Below are positions 35,198 to 44,072 of a DNA stretch of 64,000 nucleotides, piece by piece. This DNA comes from an uncultured Muribaculum sp. (GTDB lineage: Bacteria; Bacteroidota; Bacteroidia; Bacteroidales; Muribaculaceae). Each line of letters opens with the position of its first letter. Position 1 is the stretch's first letter. The translations under genes and the position numbers were made by a program. Under the pieces are notes generated by a model, which was not told the DNA's origin, did not search any database, and saw nothing but the letters and a program-made list of their open reading frames with translations. Location of the stretch: NCBI RefSeq assembly GCF_910583865.1, contig NZ_CAJTYX010000012.1:4732-68731 (forward strand), in the 5' to 3' direction.

Positions 35198-36556
35198 TTG
35201 GAAACCCTTACTTTACTGCAACTCAACCAACGTATCGCCAGGCTGGTGGTCACCCCCGAGACTCAGAACGTCTGGGTGACTGCGGAGCTTTCCGATGTCG
35301 CTGTGCGCTCCGGCCATTGCTATATGGAGCTGTTGCAGAAGGATGAATCTACGGGACGCACCCTCGCGAAAGCCCGCGCGGCCATATGGGCCAGTGCATT
35401 TCCGGCTATACGTTCGGGATTTTATGCCGCTACAGGCAGGGACTTCACCACCGGACTGAAAGTGATGGTGCGGTTGAGCGTATCGATGCATCCTGTCTAC
35501 GGTATGTCGCTGGTGATAAACGCTGTAAATCCCGATTATACCATGGGCGACCTGATCAGGCGTCGCAATGAGATGATTGCGCGGCTTAAGAGCGAGGGCA
35601 TCTTCGACATGAACCGTTCGCTCGTGCCGGAAGAGCCTGTGCTGCGTGTTGCCGTCATTTCAGCTTCTGGTGCCGCCGGGTATGGAGATTTTATGAACCA
35701 GCTTTCCACTTCGCCGCTGAGGCTGCGCTTCGTGACGCGACTTTTCCCTGCCGTTATGCAGGGTGAGCGTACTCCGTGCTCGGTGATGGAGGCGTTGGCG
35801 GCCGTGGAACGCGAACAGCATGACTGGGATATCGTGGTGATTATCCGTGGCGGTGGCGCTACCTCCGACCTGCTCGGATTCGAGGATTACGACCTTGCCG
35901 CAGCTGTGGCACAGTTCCCACTGCCGGTAATGGTGGGAATAGGGCATGAGCGCGACGTCACCATTCTTGACTACGTGGCGTGCATACGTGTAAAGACACC
36001 TACCGCCGCCGCTGAATGGCTTTTGGCAAAAGGTAAGGAATGTATCGACAGGCTTGATTCGCTGGGGCGGGACATTGCTCTCGCCGTGTCGGGCTATCTG
36101 AGCGGCTGCAAGGAGCAGCTTGGCACGATAGAGGGCCGTCTACCGTCTCTTCCTCTCGCAATGCTTACCAGGGCGAATGCGCGTACCGACCGTTATGCTC
36201 TGGCGCTTCAGCAGCTATCGTCGAGGGCGATATCCCCGCATGTATCGGCCCTTGATCGGCTCACGCTTGCACTCTCGCAGTCGGCTTCGGCTGTGACGGC
36301 TCCACGACGGCTGTATCTTGAAAAGCTTGGCGCCACGCTGTCGACGGCATGTATGTCGGCATTGTCTACGCGCCGCAACCGCCTCGATGCTATGGGTCAG
36401 TTGCTTGATGCTTTGTCACCCGAGGCCACGTTGCGCCGAGGCTATTCCATCACCCGGGTTGACGGACATGCGCTGACCGACGCGTCGCAGGTGTCGCCGG
36501 GAGTCGTGATACGCACCACTCTGGCCCGGGGCGAAATTATCTCAACAGTAAAATAA
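35198..36556 (+). CDS. xseA: Exodeoxyribonuclease VII large subunit
   Basis: 452 residues from a TTG start at 35198, six bases after the preceding stop; no ATG fits the conserved N terminus (LTLLQLNQRIARLV). An OB-fold domain (about 1-105) with VWVTAELSDV is followed by the catalytic domain with VISASGAAGYGDF, IIRGGGATSDLLGFEDYDLA and GIGHERD, then a helical C-terminal region. It degrades single-stranded DNA together with the small subunit encoded 16 bp downstream. Confidence 0.96.
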   Translation: METLTLLQLNQRIARLVVTPETQNVWVTAELSDVAVRSGHCYMELLQKDESTGRTLAKARAAIWASAFPAIRSGFYAATGRDFTTGLKVMVRLSVSMHPVYGMSLVINAVNPDYTMGDLIRRRNEMIARLKSEGIFDMNRSLVPEEPVLRVAVISASGAAGYGDFMNQLSTSPLRLRFVTRLFPAVMQGERTPCSVMEALAAVEREQHDWDIVVIIRGGGATSDLLGFEDYDLAAAVAQFPLPVMVGIGHERDVTILDYVACIRVKTPTAAAEWLLAKGKECIDRLDSLGRDIALAVSGYLSGCKEQLGTIEGRLPSLPLAMLTRANARTDRYALALQQLSSRAISPHVSALDRLTLALSQSASAVTAPRRLYLEKLGATLSTACMSALSTRRNRLDAMGQLLDALSPEATLRRGYSITRVDGHALTDASQVSPGVVIRTTLARGEIISTVK

Positions 36557-36572
36557 CAACATCTACCATAGA

Positions 36573-36785
36573 ATGTCTCCGAAATTTACACCTGTGAGCG
36601 ACATGACCTATACACAGGCTGTCGCCGAGATTGAAGAAATATTACGGATGATGCAGTCCGACACGCTCGATATCGACCTGCTCGCGGCATACACGCGCCG
36701 GGCCACGGAATTGTTGTCGGAATGCCGTCGCCGTCTTACAGACACCGACCGCGAGTTGCAAACAATACTTAACCCCCAGAAGTAA
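36573..36785 (+). CDS. xseB: Exodeoxyribonuclease VII small subunit
   Basis: 70 residues, the usual size. The family pattern is present: YTQAVAEIEEILRMMQ, then DIDLLAAYTRRATELLSECRRRL (key part LLAAYTRRATELL). It forms a helical hairpin that binds the C-terminal region of XseA. Its TAA stop overlaps the next ATG by one base (TAATG). Confidence 0.95.
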   Translation: MSPKFTPVSDMTYTQAVAEIEEILRMMQSDTLDIDLLAAYTRRATELLSECRRRLTDTDRELQTILNPQK

Positions 36786-38146
36786 TGGAATCAAAGAAAT
36801 TCATACTTACAGAGAAAGACATACCCGTCGCATGGTATAACGTAATGGCCGAGATGCCGGTGAAGCCTCGTCCGATGCTTGATCCGGCCACTCACAAGCC
36901 TCTCAGTCCCGAGGACCTTATGCCGCTATTCACCCGCGAGGCATCGCTTCAGGAGTTCAATACCACAGACACCTGGATTGAAATCCCCGAAGAAGTGCGT
37001 GACATGTACCGCATATGGCGTCCGACACCGCTCGTGCGTGCACGCGGGCTTGAAAAGGCGCTTGACACGAAGGCCCACATATATTTCAAGAACGAGAGCG
37101 TAAGCCCTGTCGGTTCGCATAAACTCAACTCTGCCGTGCCTCAGGCATATTATGCGAAGAAGGAGGGTGTCACCAACATCACAACCGAGACCGGCGCCGG
37201 GCAGTGGGGGGCCGCCTTGTCGCTTGCCGCCAAGCATTTCGGATTGGAGTTGGCTGTGTACATGGTGAAGATTTCATTCAACCAGAAACCCTATCGCCGG
37301 TCAATCATGCAGACCTACGGAGCCGAGGTCATAGCCTCGCCGTCGATGTCGACAAAAGCCGGTCGAAAGATCATCACCGAGCATCCCAACTATCAGGGTT
37401 CGCTCGGCACGGCGATTTCAGAGGCCGTCGAGCTGGCCATGTCTACGCCCAACTGCAAGTATGTGCTCGGATCTGTGCTCAATCATGTAGCACTTCACCA
37501 GACCGTTATCGGCCTTGAGGCCGAGAAACAGATGGAGATGGCCGGAGAGTATCCCGACGTGGTGATCGGATGCTTCGGTGGAGGTTCAAACTTCTCCGGC
37601 ATATCGTTTCCGTTTATGCGTCACAACTTCTCCGGCGAGCGCTCCACGAGATTCATCGCGGCGGAGCCTGCGTCGTGTCCTAAACTCACACGCGGTGTGC
37701 TTGAATATGATTTCGGCGATGAGGCGGGCTACACTCCGCTTATCCCCATGTACACCCTCGGCCATGATTTCTCCCCGGCCAACATCCATGCCGGCGGACT
37801 GCGCTATCATGGTGCAGGTGCCGTTGTGAGTCAGTTGCGCAGCGACGGCATGATTGATGCAGTTGACATTCCCCAGCTCGAGACTTTCGCCGCCGCCACT
37901 CTGTTCGCACGTGCCGAGGGCATAATTCCCGCTCCTGAAAGTTCCCACGCCATAGCCGCAGCCATACGCGAGGCAAAGCGCGCCAACGAGGAGGGCACAG
38001 CTCCCGTGATTCTGTTCAATCTGTCGGGACATGGGCTGATTGACATGGCGGCCTACGACCAGTATATAGCAGGCGACCTTGCCAATCATGAGGTTACTGA
38101 CGAGGATGTGGCACGTACCACTTCATCGCTCCAGCATCTGATTTGA
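36785..38146 (+). CDS. Tryptophan synthase beta-like protein, TrpB2 type
   Basis: 453 residues, longer than TrpB1 (about 400) and with the N-terminal extension of TrpB2 enzymes (VAWYNVMAEMP). The PLP lysine lies in NESVSPVGSHKLNSA, followed by ETGAGQWGAALS and a glycine-rich phosphate loop GCFGGGSNFSG. It makes tryptophan from indole and serine. No trpA or other trp gene is adjacent; it sits between xseB and ruvA with a one-base overlap to xseB. Stand-alone TrpB2 enzymes are thought to salvage free indole, which is plentiful in the gut. That role here is inference. Confidence 0.93.
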   Translation: MESKKFILTEKDIPVAWYNVMAEMPVKPRPMLDPATHKPLSPEDLMPLFTREASLQEFNTTDTWIEIPEEVRDMYRIWRPTPLVRARGLEKALDTKAHIYFKNESVSPVGSHKLNSAVPQAYYAKKEGVTNITTETGAGQWGAALSLAAKHFGLELAVYMVKISFNQKPYRRSIMQTYGAEVIASPSMSTKAGRKIITEHPNYQGSLGTAISEAVELAMSTPNCKYVLGSVLNHVALHQTVIGLEAEKQMEMAGEYPDVVIGCFGGGSNFSGISFPFMRHNFSGERSTRFIAAEPASCPKLTRGVLEYDFGDEAGYTPLIPMYTLGHDFSPANIHAGGLRYHGAGAVVSQLRSDGMIDAVDIPQLETFAAATLFARAEGIIPAPESSHAIAAAIREAKRANEEGTAPVILFNLSGHGLIDMAAYDQYIAGDLANHEVTDEDVARTTSSLQHLI

Positions 38147-38155
38147 CGGGACACT

Positions 38156-38755
38156 ATGATCGAGTATGTGAAAGGTGCTCTTATGGAGCTGACGCCGACT
38201 GATGCCGTAGTCGAGACAGTAGGCGGAGTCGGATATTCAATGGCTATAACTTTGCCGACATATACCGCCCTTGAGCCGGAGCTGGCTGCACACTCCACAG
38301 TCAAGCTTCTCTGCCACGAGGTGATCCGTGAGGACGCGTGGCTTCTCTACGGTTTTGCCACCGAACGTGAGCGCGCGCTTTTCCGGTTGCTTATCGGTGT
38401 CAGCGGGGTCGGAGCCTCCACGGCACGCATCATGCTCTCTTCTATCCCCGTGGCAGAGCTTGAGCAGGTGATTGTCTCCGGCGACACGCGTCGTCTGAAA
38501 GCCGTGAAAGGGATCGGTGCAAAGACTGCCGAGCGAGTGATAGTCGACCTGAAGGACAAGGTGAAACCGGGTGACGACGTGGGCGTCGCGCAGTTGGCCG
38601 CCCCCGATTCCGAAGTGTTCGACGAGGCGTTGACAGCCCTCGTGATGCTCGGCTTCACCAAAGCGGCATCCCAGAAAGTGCTCAACAAGCTATTCGCCGA
38701 CGATCCTTCCCTCAAGGTCGAGACCGCCATCCGCAAGGCTCTCGCTCTCCTGTAA
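38156..38755 (+). CDS. ruvA: Holliday junction DNA helicase subunit RuvA
   Basis: 199 residues. An OB-fold domain (1-62, MIEYVKGALMEL), a double helix-hairpin-helix region (GVSGVGASTARIML and VKGIGAKTAERVIVDLK), an acidic linker and the small C-terminal domain that touches RuvB (about 150-199, ALVMLGFTKAASQKVL). It binds four-way junctions as a tetramer. It lies ten bases after trpB2 and ahead of a terminator, so it is the last gene of this plus-strand group. Confidence 0.97.
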   Translation: MIEYVKGALMELTPTDAVVETVGGVGYSMAITLPTYTALEPELAAHSTVKLLCHEVIREDAWLLYGFATERERALFRLLIGVSGVGASTARIMLSSIPVAELEQVIVSGDTRRLKAVKGIGAKTAERVIVDLKDKVKPGDDVGVAQLAAPDSEVFDEALTALVMLGFTKAASQKVLNKLFADDPSLKVETAIRKALALL

Positions 38756-38772
38756 ACTTGATAATAACATGG

Positions 38773-38818
38773 GCGGGGCTGTATTGATATTCTCGATACA
38801 GCCCCGCTCGTTTATTTT
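38773..38818 (+). terminator. Terminator after ruvA
   Basis: GCGGGGCTGTA (38773-38783) pairs perfectly with TACAGCCCCGC (38797-38807), one further T-A pair, then TCGTTTATTTT. It closes the plus-strand group that begins at der. The hpf gene converges on it. Confidence 0.85.
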
Positions 38819-38895
38819 CGGTCATGCAGCGAGATTCCGCTGCGTATCATTTACAGGATTTCCCTGGATTGATTATTTCTGGATTTGTCTTGTTG

Positions 38896-39195
38896 TCAAT
38901 ATTCTTTTTGCGATTTGATGCGTTGGAGCTGGCGTTCGATGGCCTCAAGGGAGAGATCGACAGCCTCTTCGAAAGTGTCGGCGATTTTCGAGGCATAGAA
39001 TTCTTCCTGCATGGGGATGGTTATCTTTATGGCGGCTTCCTTGTTCATCGAGGTTTCCGGCTTGACCACCTTGAGGGTCACGTCGGCTTTTGTGATGGCT
39101 TCGAAACGGCGAGAGAGCTTGTTGAGTTTTTTCGCGATGAAGTCCTGGAGCTTTTCAGTTGCGTCGAAGTGGATTGACTTGATGTTAACTTCCAT
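38896..39195 (-). CDS. hpf: Ribosome hibernation promoting factor (HPF/RaiA family)
   Basis: 99 residues from ATG 39195, preceded by AAAGGAGGAAACC, an unusually strong Shine-Dalgarno for this phylum, which decides the start over an upstream in-frame codon at 39219. It is the short form: MEVNIKSIHFDATEKLQDFI, a basic helix (KKLNKLSRRF), and no C-terminal dimerisation domain. It binds the 30S decoding region and stores ribosomes when growth slows. The start lies inside the end of the xerC/D gene (11-base overlap), so it is in the rpsU-xer-hpf transcript. Confidence 0.95.
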   Translation of the reverse strand: MEVNIKSIHFDATEKLQDFIAKKLNKLSRRFEAITKADVTLKVVKPETSMNKEAAIKITIPMQEEFYASKIADTFEEAVDLSLEAIERQLQRIKSQKEY

Positions 39196-40096
39196 GGTTT
39201 CCTCCTTTCTTTGCGGCACGAGGATGTGCCTGTTGATAATTTTGTTTAAGTTCCTGATAGGTGATATGGGTGTACACCTGTGTGGTCTCTAATGATTTAT
39301 GGCCGAGAAGTTGTTGCACTGAGAAGAGGTCGGCACCGTTGTTGAGCATGTCGCTGGCAAATGAGTGGCGCAACACGTGGGGGCTTCTTCTTGCCGCCAC
39401 CGTACGGCCTTCGAGTGTCCCGTGTACCACCCTGTATATGAGCCGCCGGTAGAGCGGCTCACCGTCGGGCCTCACAAAGAACTGCGGGGCCGCGATGCCT
39501 TCGACTGTCGCGTCGCGCAGGCGCCTGTATAGGTCAATCATCTCGGTCAGTTCATCCCCGAAAGGGATTATTCTTTCCTTATTACGCTTGCCGTGTACTT
39601 TTAGTTCACGCCTTGCCATGCTCACGTCGGCATCAAGTAGCGATTCAAGCTCGGTGGTACGCATGCCGGTGGAATAGAACATGAGTATGATGAGACGGTC
39701 GCGCACCTCGGTGAAGTCGGTACGGTCGAAGTCGTCGGCGAGTATCGACGACATCTCCCCCTGACGTACATACACTGGGAGCGGTTTGTCGGTCTTAGGC
39801 TGGTGCAGGTCTGCTGCCGGGTTCACGACCAGTCCGCGGTGTTTGGCGAGATAGCTGAAAAATGCCCGCAACGACGACATCTTCCTGCGTATTGTGCGCG
39901 ACGAGTCGCCCTCTGCAGCCATATGTCCGAGCCATAGACGCAAATCGGAGGTGGTGACGCTCAGAGGGTCGAGTCGCTCCGGATGGCTGTCAGTGGCGAA
40001 ATCGGCCCATTGGCGCAAATCACGCATATATGCAGAAACGGTGTGTACTGAATAATTCAGTTCACACCGTATATATGTCGAGAAAGAGTCGAGCAT
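39185..40096 (-). CDS. Tyrosine recombinase XerC/XerD family
   Basis: 303 residues, normal for Xer proteins. An N-terminal SAM-like DNA-binding domain (about 1-90) precedes the catalytic domain with R146 (STGMRTTEL), K170, H240 and R243 (HVLRHSFA), H266 (GHKSLETTQ) and nucleophile Y275 (VYTHIT). It would resolve chromosome dimers at dif with a partner recombinase. The order rpsU-xer-hpf is the conserved Bacteroidales arrangement, which supports a housekeeping Xer protein, not an integrase of a mobile element. XerC versus XerD is not decided here. Confidence 0.94.
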   Translation of the reverse strand: MLDSFSTYIRCELNYSVHTVSAYMRDLRQWADFATDSHPERLDPLSVTTSDLRLWLGHMAAEGDSSRTIRRKMSSLRAFFSYLAKHRGLVVNPAADLHQPKTDKPLPVYVRQGEMSSILADDFDRTDFTEVRDRLIILMFYSTGMRTTELESLLDADVSMARRELKVHGKRNKERIIPFGDELTEMIDLYRRLRDATVEGIAAPQFFVRPDGEPLYRRLIYRVVHGTLEGRTVAARRSPHVLRHSFASDMLNNGADLFSVQQLLGHKSLETTQVYTHITYQELKQNYQQAHPRAAKKGGNHGS

Positions 40097-40205
40097 GATA
40101 TTCGCTTTTTCCCGGATGCTTTTTTCGGCTATCCGGATGTGTCGAAAGCGAATTTAACTCTTTCTTTGGATATGTCCAAATAATATGGAGGAAAAATGAG
40201 TAGGA

Positions 40206-40397
40206 TTACTCCTCGACCATGCGCAGTTTCTGTACGTAGACGGCCTTCATCATCTTCTTGCGGTTGGTGATGGAGGGCTTTTCAAAAGCCTGGCGGCTGC
40301 GAAGCTCTTTTACGATGCCGGTCTTTTCAAATTTTCTCTTAAACTTTTTTAAAGCTCTTTCGATGTTCTCGCCTTCTTTGACTTGTACGATGATCAT
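40206..40397 (-). CDS. rpsU: 30S ribosomal protein S21
   Basis: 63 residues, basic, with the family start MIIVQVKEGENIERALKKFK and a Lys/Arg-rich middle (RKFEKTGIVKELRSRQAFEKPS in part: ELRSRQAFEKPS). It is part of the 30S platform. It is the first gene of the rpsU-xer-hpf group and has a near-consensus promoter upstream at 40448-40478. Confidence 0.97.
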   Translation of the reverse strand: MIIVQVKEGENIERALKKFKRKFEKTGIVKELRSRQAFEKPSITNRKKMMKAVYVQKLRMVEE

Positions 40398-40447
40398 GTT
40401 TAGTTGTTGATTTTATGTTGTTTTTTTAGATTTTGCATTTTGCGCGA

Positions 40448-40478
40448 CAAAATTACGCATACTTTTCCAAACCGCAAA
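40448..40478 (-). promoter_or_regulatory. rpsU promoter
   Basis: The minus strand shows TTTG (40478-40475), 19 bp, TAATTTTG (40455-40448), a complete match to the Bacteroidota pattern. The inferred transcription start is about 45 bp before the rpsU ATG. Confidence 0.6.
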
Positions 40479-40522
40479 ATTTTTAACACCTCATTTTGAC
40501 GTGTATCAATGAGATAACGTGT

Positions 40523-40562
40523 AAAAACAGATGGATGGCCAATGATCGGGTCATCCATCTGT
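40523..40562 (-). terminator. Terminator of the large exported protein gene
   Basis: ACAGATGGATG (40527-40537) and CATCCATCTGT (40552-40562), with three more inner pairs, form a stem of 14. Read on the minus strand it is followed by TTTTT (40527-40523). It sits 34 bp beyond the stop codon of the minus-strand gene. Confidence 0.8.
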
Positions 40563-40596
40563 CATATAGGGTTATATATTATTCTATTGGGAGCGG

Positions 40597-42678
40597 TCAG
40601 GGGCGGAGGATTTTGCGTGTGGAGCCGTCTGCACGGACTTCTATGAACATGCCTCCACGTACATCGCTGTCGACACGCACCCCCTGGAGATTATAGACCT
40701 CCACCGTCCGGTTGGAAAGGGCGGGGGCGGCGGGAATGCTGTCGATTGCCGACGAGGCTGCGCTGTCGACGGTGATGTTGCGCAGGGCGAGTCCTGCACC
40801 GTCAGCTTCGGAGCATGCATGGAAGCCGATGTGGTAGAGTCCGTCGGCAGTGGGAGTGAATGTGATGCTCTCATCAACGGGATCGTAGATAGCATACTCT
40901 TTTTCAGCGAGAATGGGGGTGGTCAGCGCGGATGGCACCGGTGCAGTGCCGTAGTAAACCGCAAGTCTCTCCGGGCACGACTCGCTGGCTGTGGACACCT
41001 GGAAGCTGATAGTGTACGCGACACCTCCTTCGAAAGATAGGGACGGGAGTATCATCCAGTCATCGGCTTTGTTTGTCGATGAGTAGGGGTACATGGCGGC
41101 GGTACACTCAAGGTCAAGAGCCTCGATATACCAGTATTCTTCTCGGTACCATTCGTTGCGGTCGCCGTTGACGTCGATTATTGTCAGGTCGGCGAAGCTG
41201 TCCTCCTTGTCGAAGTCGAGCACATAGGGAAGCGATACCGATCCGAGGCGATAGGCCGGGGTTGTGTAGGTGCTGACCATCTTTCCTCGATACGACATGT
41301 CGATGCGGTAGGAGTAGCCGGTCATCTGCTCCGGAATCGCCACGGCGTCAATGAGGCTCGTCGCGGTAGTCGCCGAGGCAACCTGCACGTTATCGGGCAG
41401 ACGGGTCACGTCGTAGGTCAGCATCGACGCGTCCATGTATCCTCCATGTTCGGTGGCTGTGGGGTGTGCCCATGTGAGCGTGAATGCGCCGTCGGCATAG
41501 CTGAGGCCGGCCGATGTGAGTTTCACGGGAGTGTCGTGGCCTATCCATTGCGAGGCCTTGGCTTTCGGGCCTCGTCCGGCTTTGTTGGTAAGTTCGAGCA
41601 CGAATTCATATTGGCCGTCCTCGTCGACTTTCCCTTTGGCTTCAATTTGTTCGCCTGGAGCAGCCGTGCCCCGTGCGAACAGTGATCCGTTGGCACGCAC
41701 CAGATAGTCAATTTCACCTTCAAGGGTTGAACCGCCGAAAGTCTTGTCGGGCATCGTGAAGGATACAATGCCGTCGAGCGCTCCGCCGTTGAATTTGAGT
41801 GTCATGCCGGATGGTGCGGCTGGAGCGTTGTCATCGGCCAATGGGCCCGGGATATACATGCCGCCTATGGCTTCGCCGTCGGCGAATTCATAGGCGAGGG
41901 TCGCTGTGGTTGTGCTCAAGTCGACGGCATAAAGCTCCGACTTGCTGACACTGTAGCCATAATCGTCGAGAGTGGAAGAATCCTCGTTTGTGACGACTAC
42001 GTAGAAAATGCCTGTAGAAGTGTCGATTGCTCCTGTAGAGCGTCGGTTGGCGGTGAATCCGAGGTCTGCCATCTTCTCCGTGTCACCTTTAGTCTTGTCG
42101 ACCTTCCATAGAGTGCCATCCATCCCTACGGAATAGAGCTGTCCTGAACGTGTGCATCCGAGAGCTATCCACGGAGTGTCTATCTCCTTTATGGCACGGC
42201 GTTCGCCTGTGGCCTCGTTGATAGTGCCGAACACGTATTTCCCGGCGGTTTCGCCCATGTCGGGATCTGTATAGAAACATCCGTAAATCTTGGCAGTGGT
42301 GTGGTCGTAGGCAAGGTCGGTGGCTACGCCGTGGACGCCGCCGAACAGTTGTGAGTTGTATTCCCACGTGTCGGGTTTGAAAGTGAAGTGGGTGACCTCG
42401 GTGAATCCGTAGTCGGTCGATTCCTTCGTGCAGAAATAGAAATCCTCGGTCATGACGCCGCCTCCGCCGGCATCGATGTCGGAGTCGGACTTGACGAGCT
42501 GTCGGTCGGGAGTGTCAAGGCCGAAGCTGTACATCCCTATTTCCGACAGCCGGGGATATTCTTTCCATTCGTTGGAACTGTAGACCGAGGCGTAAAAGCG
42601 TTTTTCGGCGGCCTGCATGCCGCAGGTCATTATAACGGTGGCAATCGCTACAGCAGATAGTCGTAGAGTCAGATTCAT
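40597..42678 (-). CDS. Large exported protein with FN3-like and jelly-roll regions and a C-terminal sorting-like tail
   Basis: 693 residues. A signal peptide (cleavage near MQAAE) is followed by a repetitive beta region (about 25-275) that resembles a propeller, with phrases such as YDHTTAKIYGCFY and IDTSTGIFYVVVT. Then come FN3-like domains (about 285-460), a carbohydrate-binding-like jelly-roll of the choice-of-anchor type (about 475-640, LPYVLDFDKEDSFADLT, DDWMILPSLSFEGG), and a C-terminal module with VEVYNLQGVRVDSD and a basic end (TRKILRP). Such tails occur widely in exported Bacteroidales proteins. No catalytic site is visible; an adhesive or binding role is likely. Confidence 0.88.
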   Translation of the reverse strand: MNLTLRLSAVAIATVIMTCGMQAAEKRFYASVYSSNEWKEYPRLSEIGMYSFGLDTPDRQLVKSDSDIDAGGGGVMTEDFYFCTKESTDYGFTEVTHFTFKPDTWEYNSQLFGGVHGVATDLAYDHTTAKIYGCFYTDPDMGETAGKYVFGTINEATGERRAIKEIDTPWIALGCTRSGQLYSVGMDGTLWKVDKTKGDTEKMADLGFTANRRSTGAIDTSTGIFYVVVTNEDSSTLDDYGYSVSKSELYAVDLSTTTATLAYEFADGEAIGGMYIPGPLADDNAPAAPSGMTLKFNGGALDGIVSFTMPDKTFGGSTLEGEIDYLVRANGSLFARGTAAPGEQIEAKGKVDEDGQYEFVLELTNKAGRGPKAKASQWIGHDTPVKLTSAGLSYADGAFTLTWAHPTATEHGGYMDASMLTYDVTRLPDNVQVASATTATSLIDAVAIPEQMTGYSYRIDMSYRGKMVSTYTTPAYRLGSVSLPYVLDFDKEDSFADLTIIDVNGDRNEWYREEYWYIEALDLECTAAMYPYSSTNKADDWMILPSLSFEGGVAYTISFQVSTASESCPERLAVYYGTAPVPSALTTPILAEKEYAIYDPVDESITFTPTADGLYHIGFHACSEADGAGLALRNITVDSAASSAIDSIPAAPALSNRTVEVYNLQGVRVDSDVRGGMFIEVRADGSTRKILRP

Positions 42679-42735
42679 ATGTCAGATAGTTTTGTTGTGT
42701 TGAAATGAGTGGTCGTGGATGATGTCGCGGAGTGG

Positions 42736-44064
42736 TCAGGGGACCGTTTTCAGCGGGTGTCGCGTGTCAAGCCTCGGGAAGCGGAACACTATGGAGAGGA
42801 GCAGAAACACGATCAGTGCCCATGGATAGTAGAGGTAGGGCCACGGTGCTACCGGGGATATTGAGGCGAGCGACGTGGCGAGGAGGGTCTGGGCGCCATA
42901 GGGTATGAGGCTCTGCACGATGCACGACGCAGTGTCGAGCAAGGAGGCCGTCTTGCGTGGATCTACGCCGAAGCGTCGCGACAAGGAGGCGGCAAGCGAC
43001 CCTACGGTGATGATGGCGACAGTGTTGTTGGCGGTGCAGAGGTTGACGATGCCTACCACCAGGGCTATGCCGCCTTGTGCGCCGCGCGGACCTCTGATAC
43101 GTCGCGTGAGCAGCTGTAGGATGTAGTCGATTCCTCCTGCTGCTTTTATGAGTCCGAGCATTCCGGCAGCAAGGAGTGTGATTATTATCAGCTCGCCCAC
43201 TGAAGCTATTCCGGCGCCCATGAAGCCGAACATGGTGATGATGTCGTGGCCGGTGAGTATGCCGAGCAGCAGCGCCGCCACAATGCCTATGGCGAGAACC
43301 ACGGTGACGTTGAGTCCGGCAAGTGCGAGCAGTATGATGAGCAGGTAAGGGATGACGAGCACGGGATTGGATGTGGTGAGATCGGCCATGTCGGGTAGCT
43401 GCACACCGAGGATCACGTAGAGCACGAGCGAGGTCAGTGCCGCCGGGAGGGCTATCCATAGATTCACGCGGAACTTGTCGCGCATGAGGCATCCCTGGGT
43501 GCGTGTGGCGGCGATGGTTGTGTCGGAGATGAATGAAAGATTGTCGCCGAAGAATGCTCCACCGAGCACCACGGCCACAAAGAATGGCACGTTGCCGCTC
43601 TCGGACTGGGCAAGCTCTACGGCGAGCGGGGTGAGAGCCACGACCGTGCCTACCGACGTGCCTATGGCGAGCGATATGAAGCATGATGCGGCGAAAAGTC
43701 CGGGTATGAGCATCTCGACAGGAAGAAACCGCAGCGCCAGATGTACGGTGGCCTCTACAGCGCCTATCTCCTTGGCTATAGAAGCGAAGGCTCCGGCGAG
43801 GATGAATATCCATACCATGTACATGACGTTGGAACTGCCGGCATCGTGAGAGAATATTTCGACGCGTTCGCTGAGCGGCTTGCCGCGCATTATGATTACA
43901 GCCCAGGCCGAGCCGATAAGCAGCGCTACGGAAATGGGCATCTTGTAGAAATCTCCGATTACGAGGGATACCACAAGGTAAAAAATGAGGAATACCAGTA
44001 TCGGCGATACGGCAAGCAGTCCGATACGGGGCGGTATGCGTGGAGGAGCGGATTGGTTGTCCAT
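42736..44064 (-). CDS. Na+/H+ antiporter, NhaC family
   Basis: 442 residues with about 11-12 hydrophobic helices. NhaC-like signatures include AIGTSVGTVVALTPLAVELA, GGAFFGDNLSFISDTTIAATRTQGC (key part FFGDNLSFISDTT) and CTANNTVAIITVG. It exchanges Na+ for H+ across the inner membrane, which would work with the Na+-pumping decarboxylase encoded elsewhere in this window. A dicarboxylate/amino-acid exchanger role is known for some relatives and cannot be excluded. The gene ends 57 bp before the large exported protein gene and starts eight bases after the small membrane protein gene. Confidence 0.93.
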   Translation of the reverse strand: MDNQSAPPRIPPRIGLLAVSPILVFLIFYLVVSLVIGDFYKMPISVALLIGSAWAVIIMRGKPLSERVEIFSHDAGSSNVMYMVWIFILAGAFASIAKEIGAVEATVHLALRFLPVEMLIPGLFAASCFISLAIGTSVGTVVALTPLAVELAQSESGNVPFFVAVVLGGAFFGDNLSFISDTTIAATRTQGCLMRDKFRVNLWIALPAALTSLVLYVILGVQLPDMADLTTSNPVLVIPYLLIILLALAGLNVTVVLAIGIVAALLLGILTGHDIITMFGFMGAGIASVGELIIITLLAAGMLGLIKAAGGIDYILQLLTRRIRGPRGAQGGIALVVGIVNLCTANNTVAIITVGSLAASLSRRFGVDPRKTASLLDTASCIVQSLIPYGAQTLLATSLASISPVAPWPYLYYPWALIVFLLLSIVFRFPRLDTRHPLKTVP

Positions 44065-44072
44065 GTTTTATA

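Noticed and set aside
38756..38895. tRNA cluster after hpf, which is common in Bacteroidales near this locus
   Set aside because: Only a terminator hairpin is present; no cloverleaf or T-loop-like sequence was found here or elsewhere in the window.
39185..40096. Tyrosine recombinase as an integrase of a mobile element
   Set aside because: It sits in the conserved rpsU-xer-hpf order, has the standard Xer length, and no attachment-site repeats, phage or transfer genes are near it.
42767..43813. 348-codon open frame overlapping the NhaC gene on the same strand
   Set aside because: Very rich in Arg, His and Pro with no motif; the NhaC frame has clear membrane helices and family signatures.
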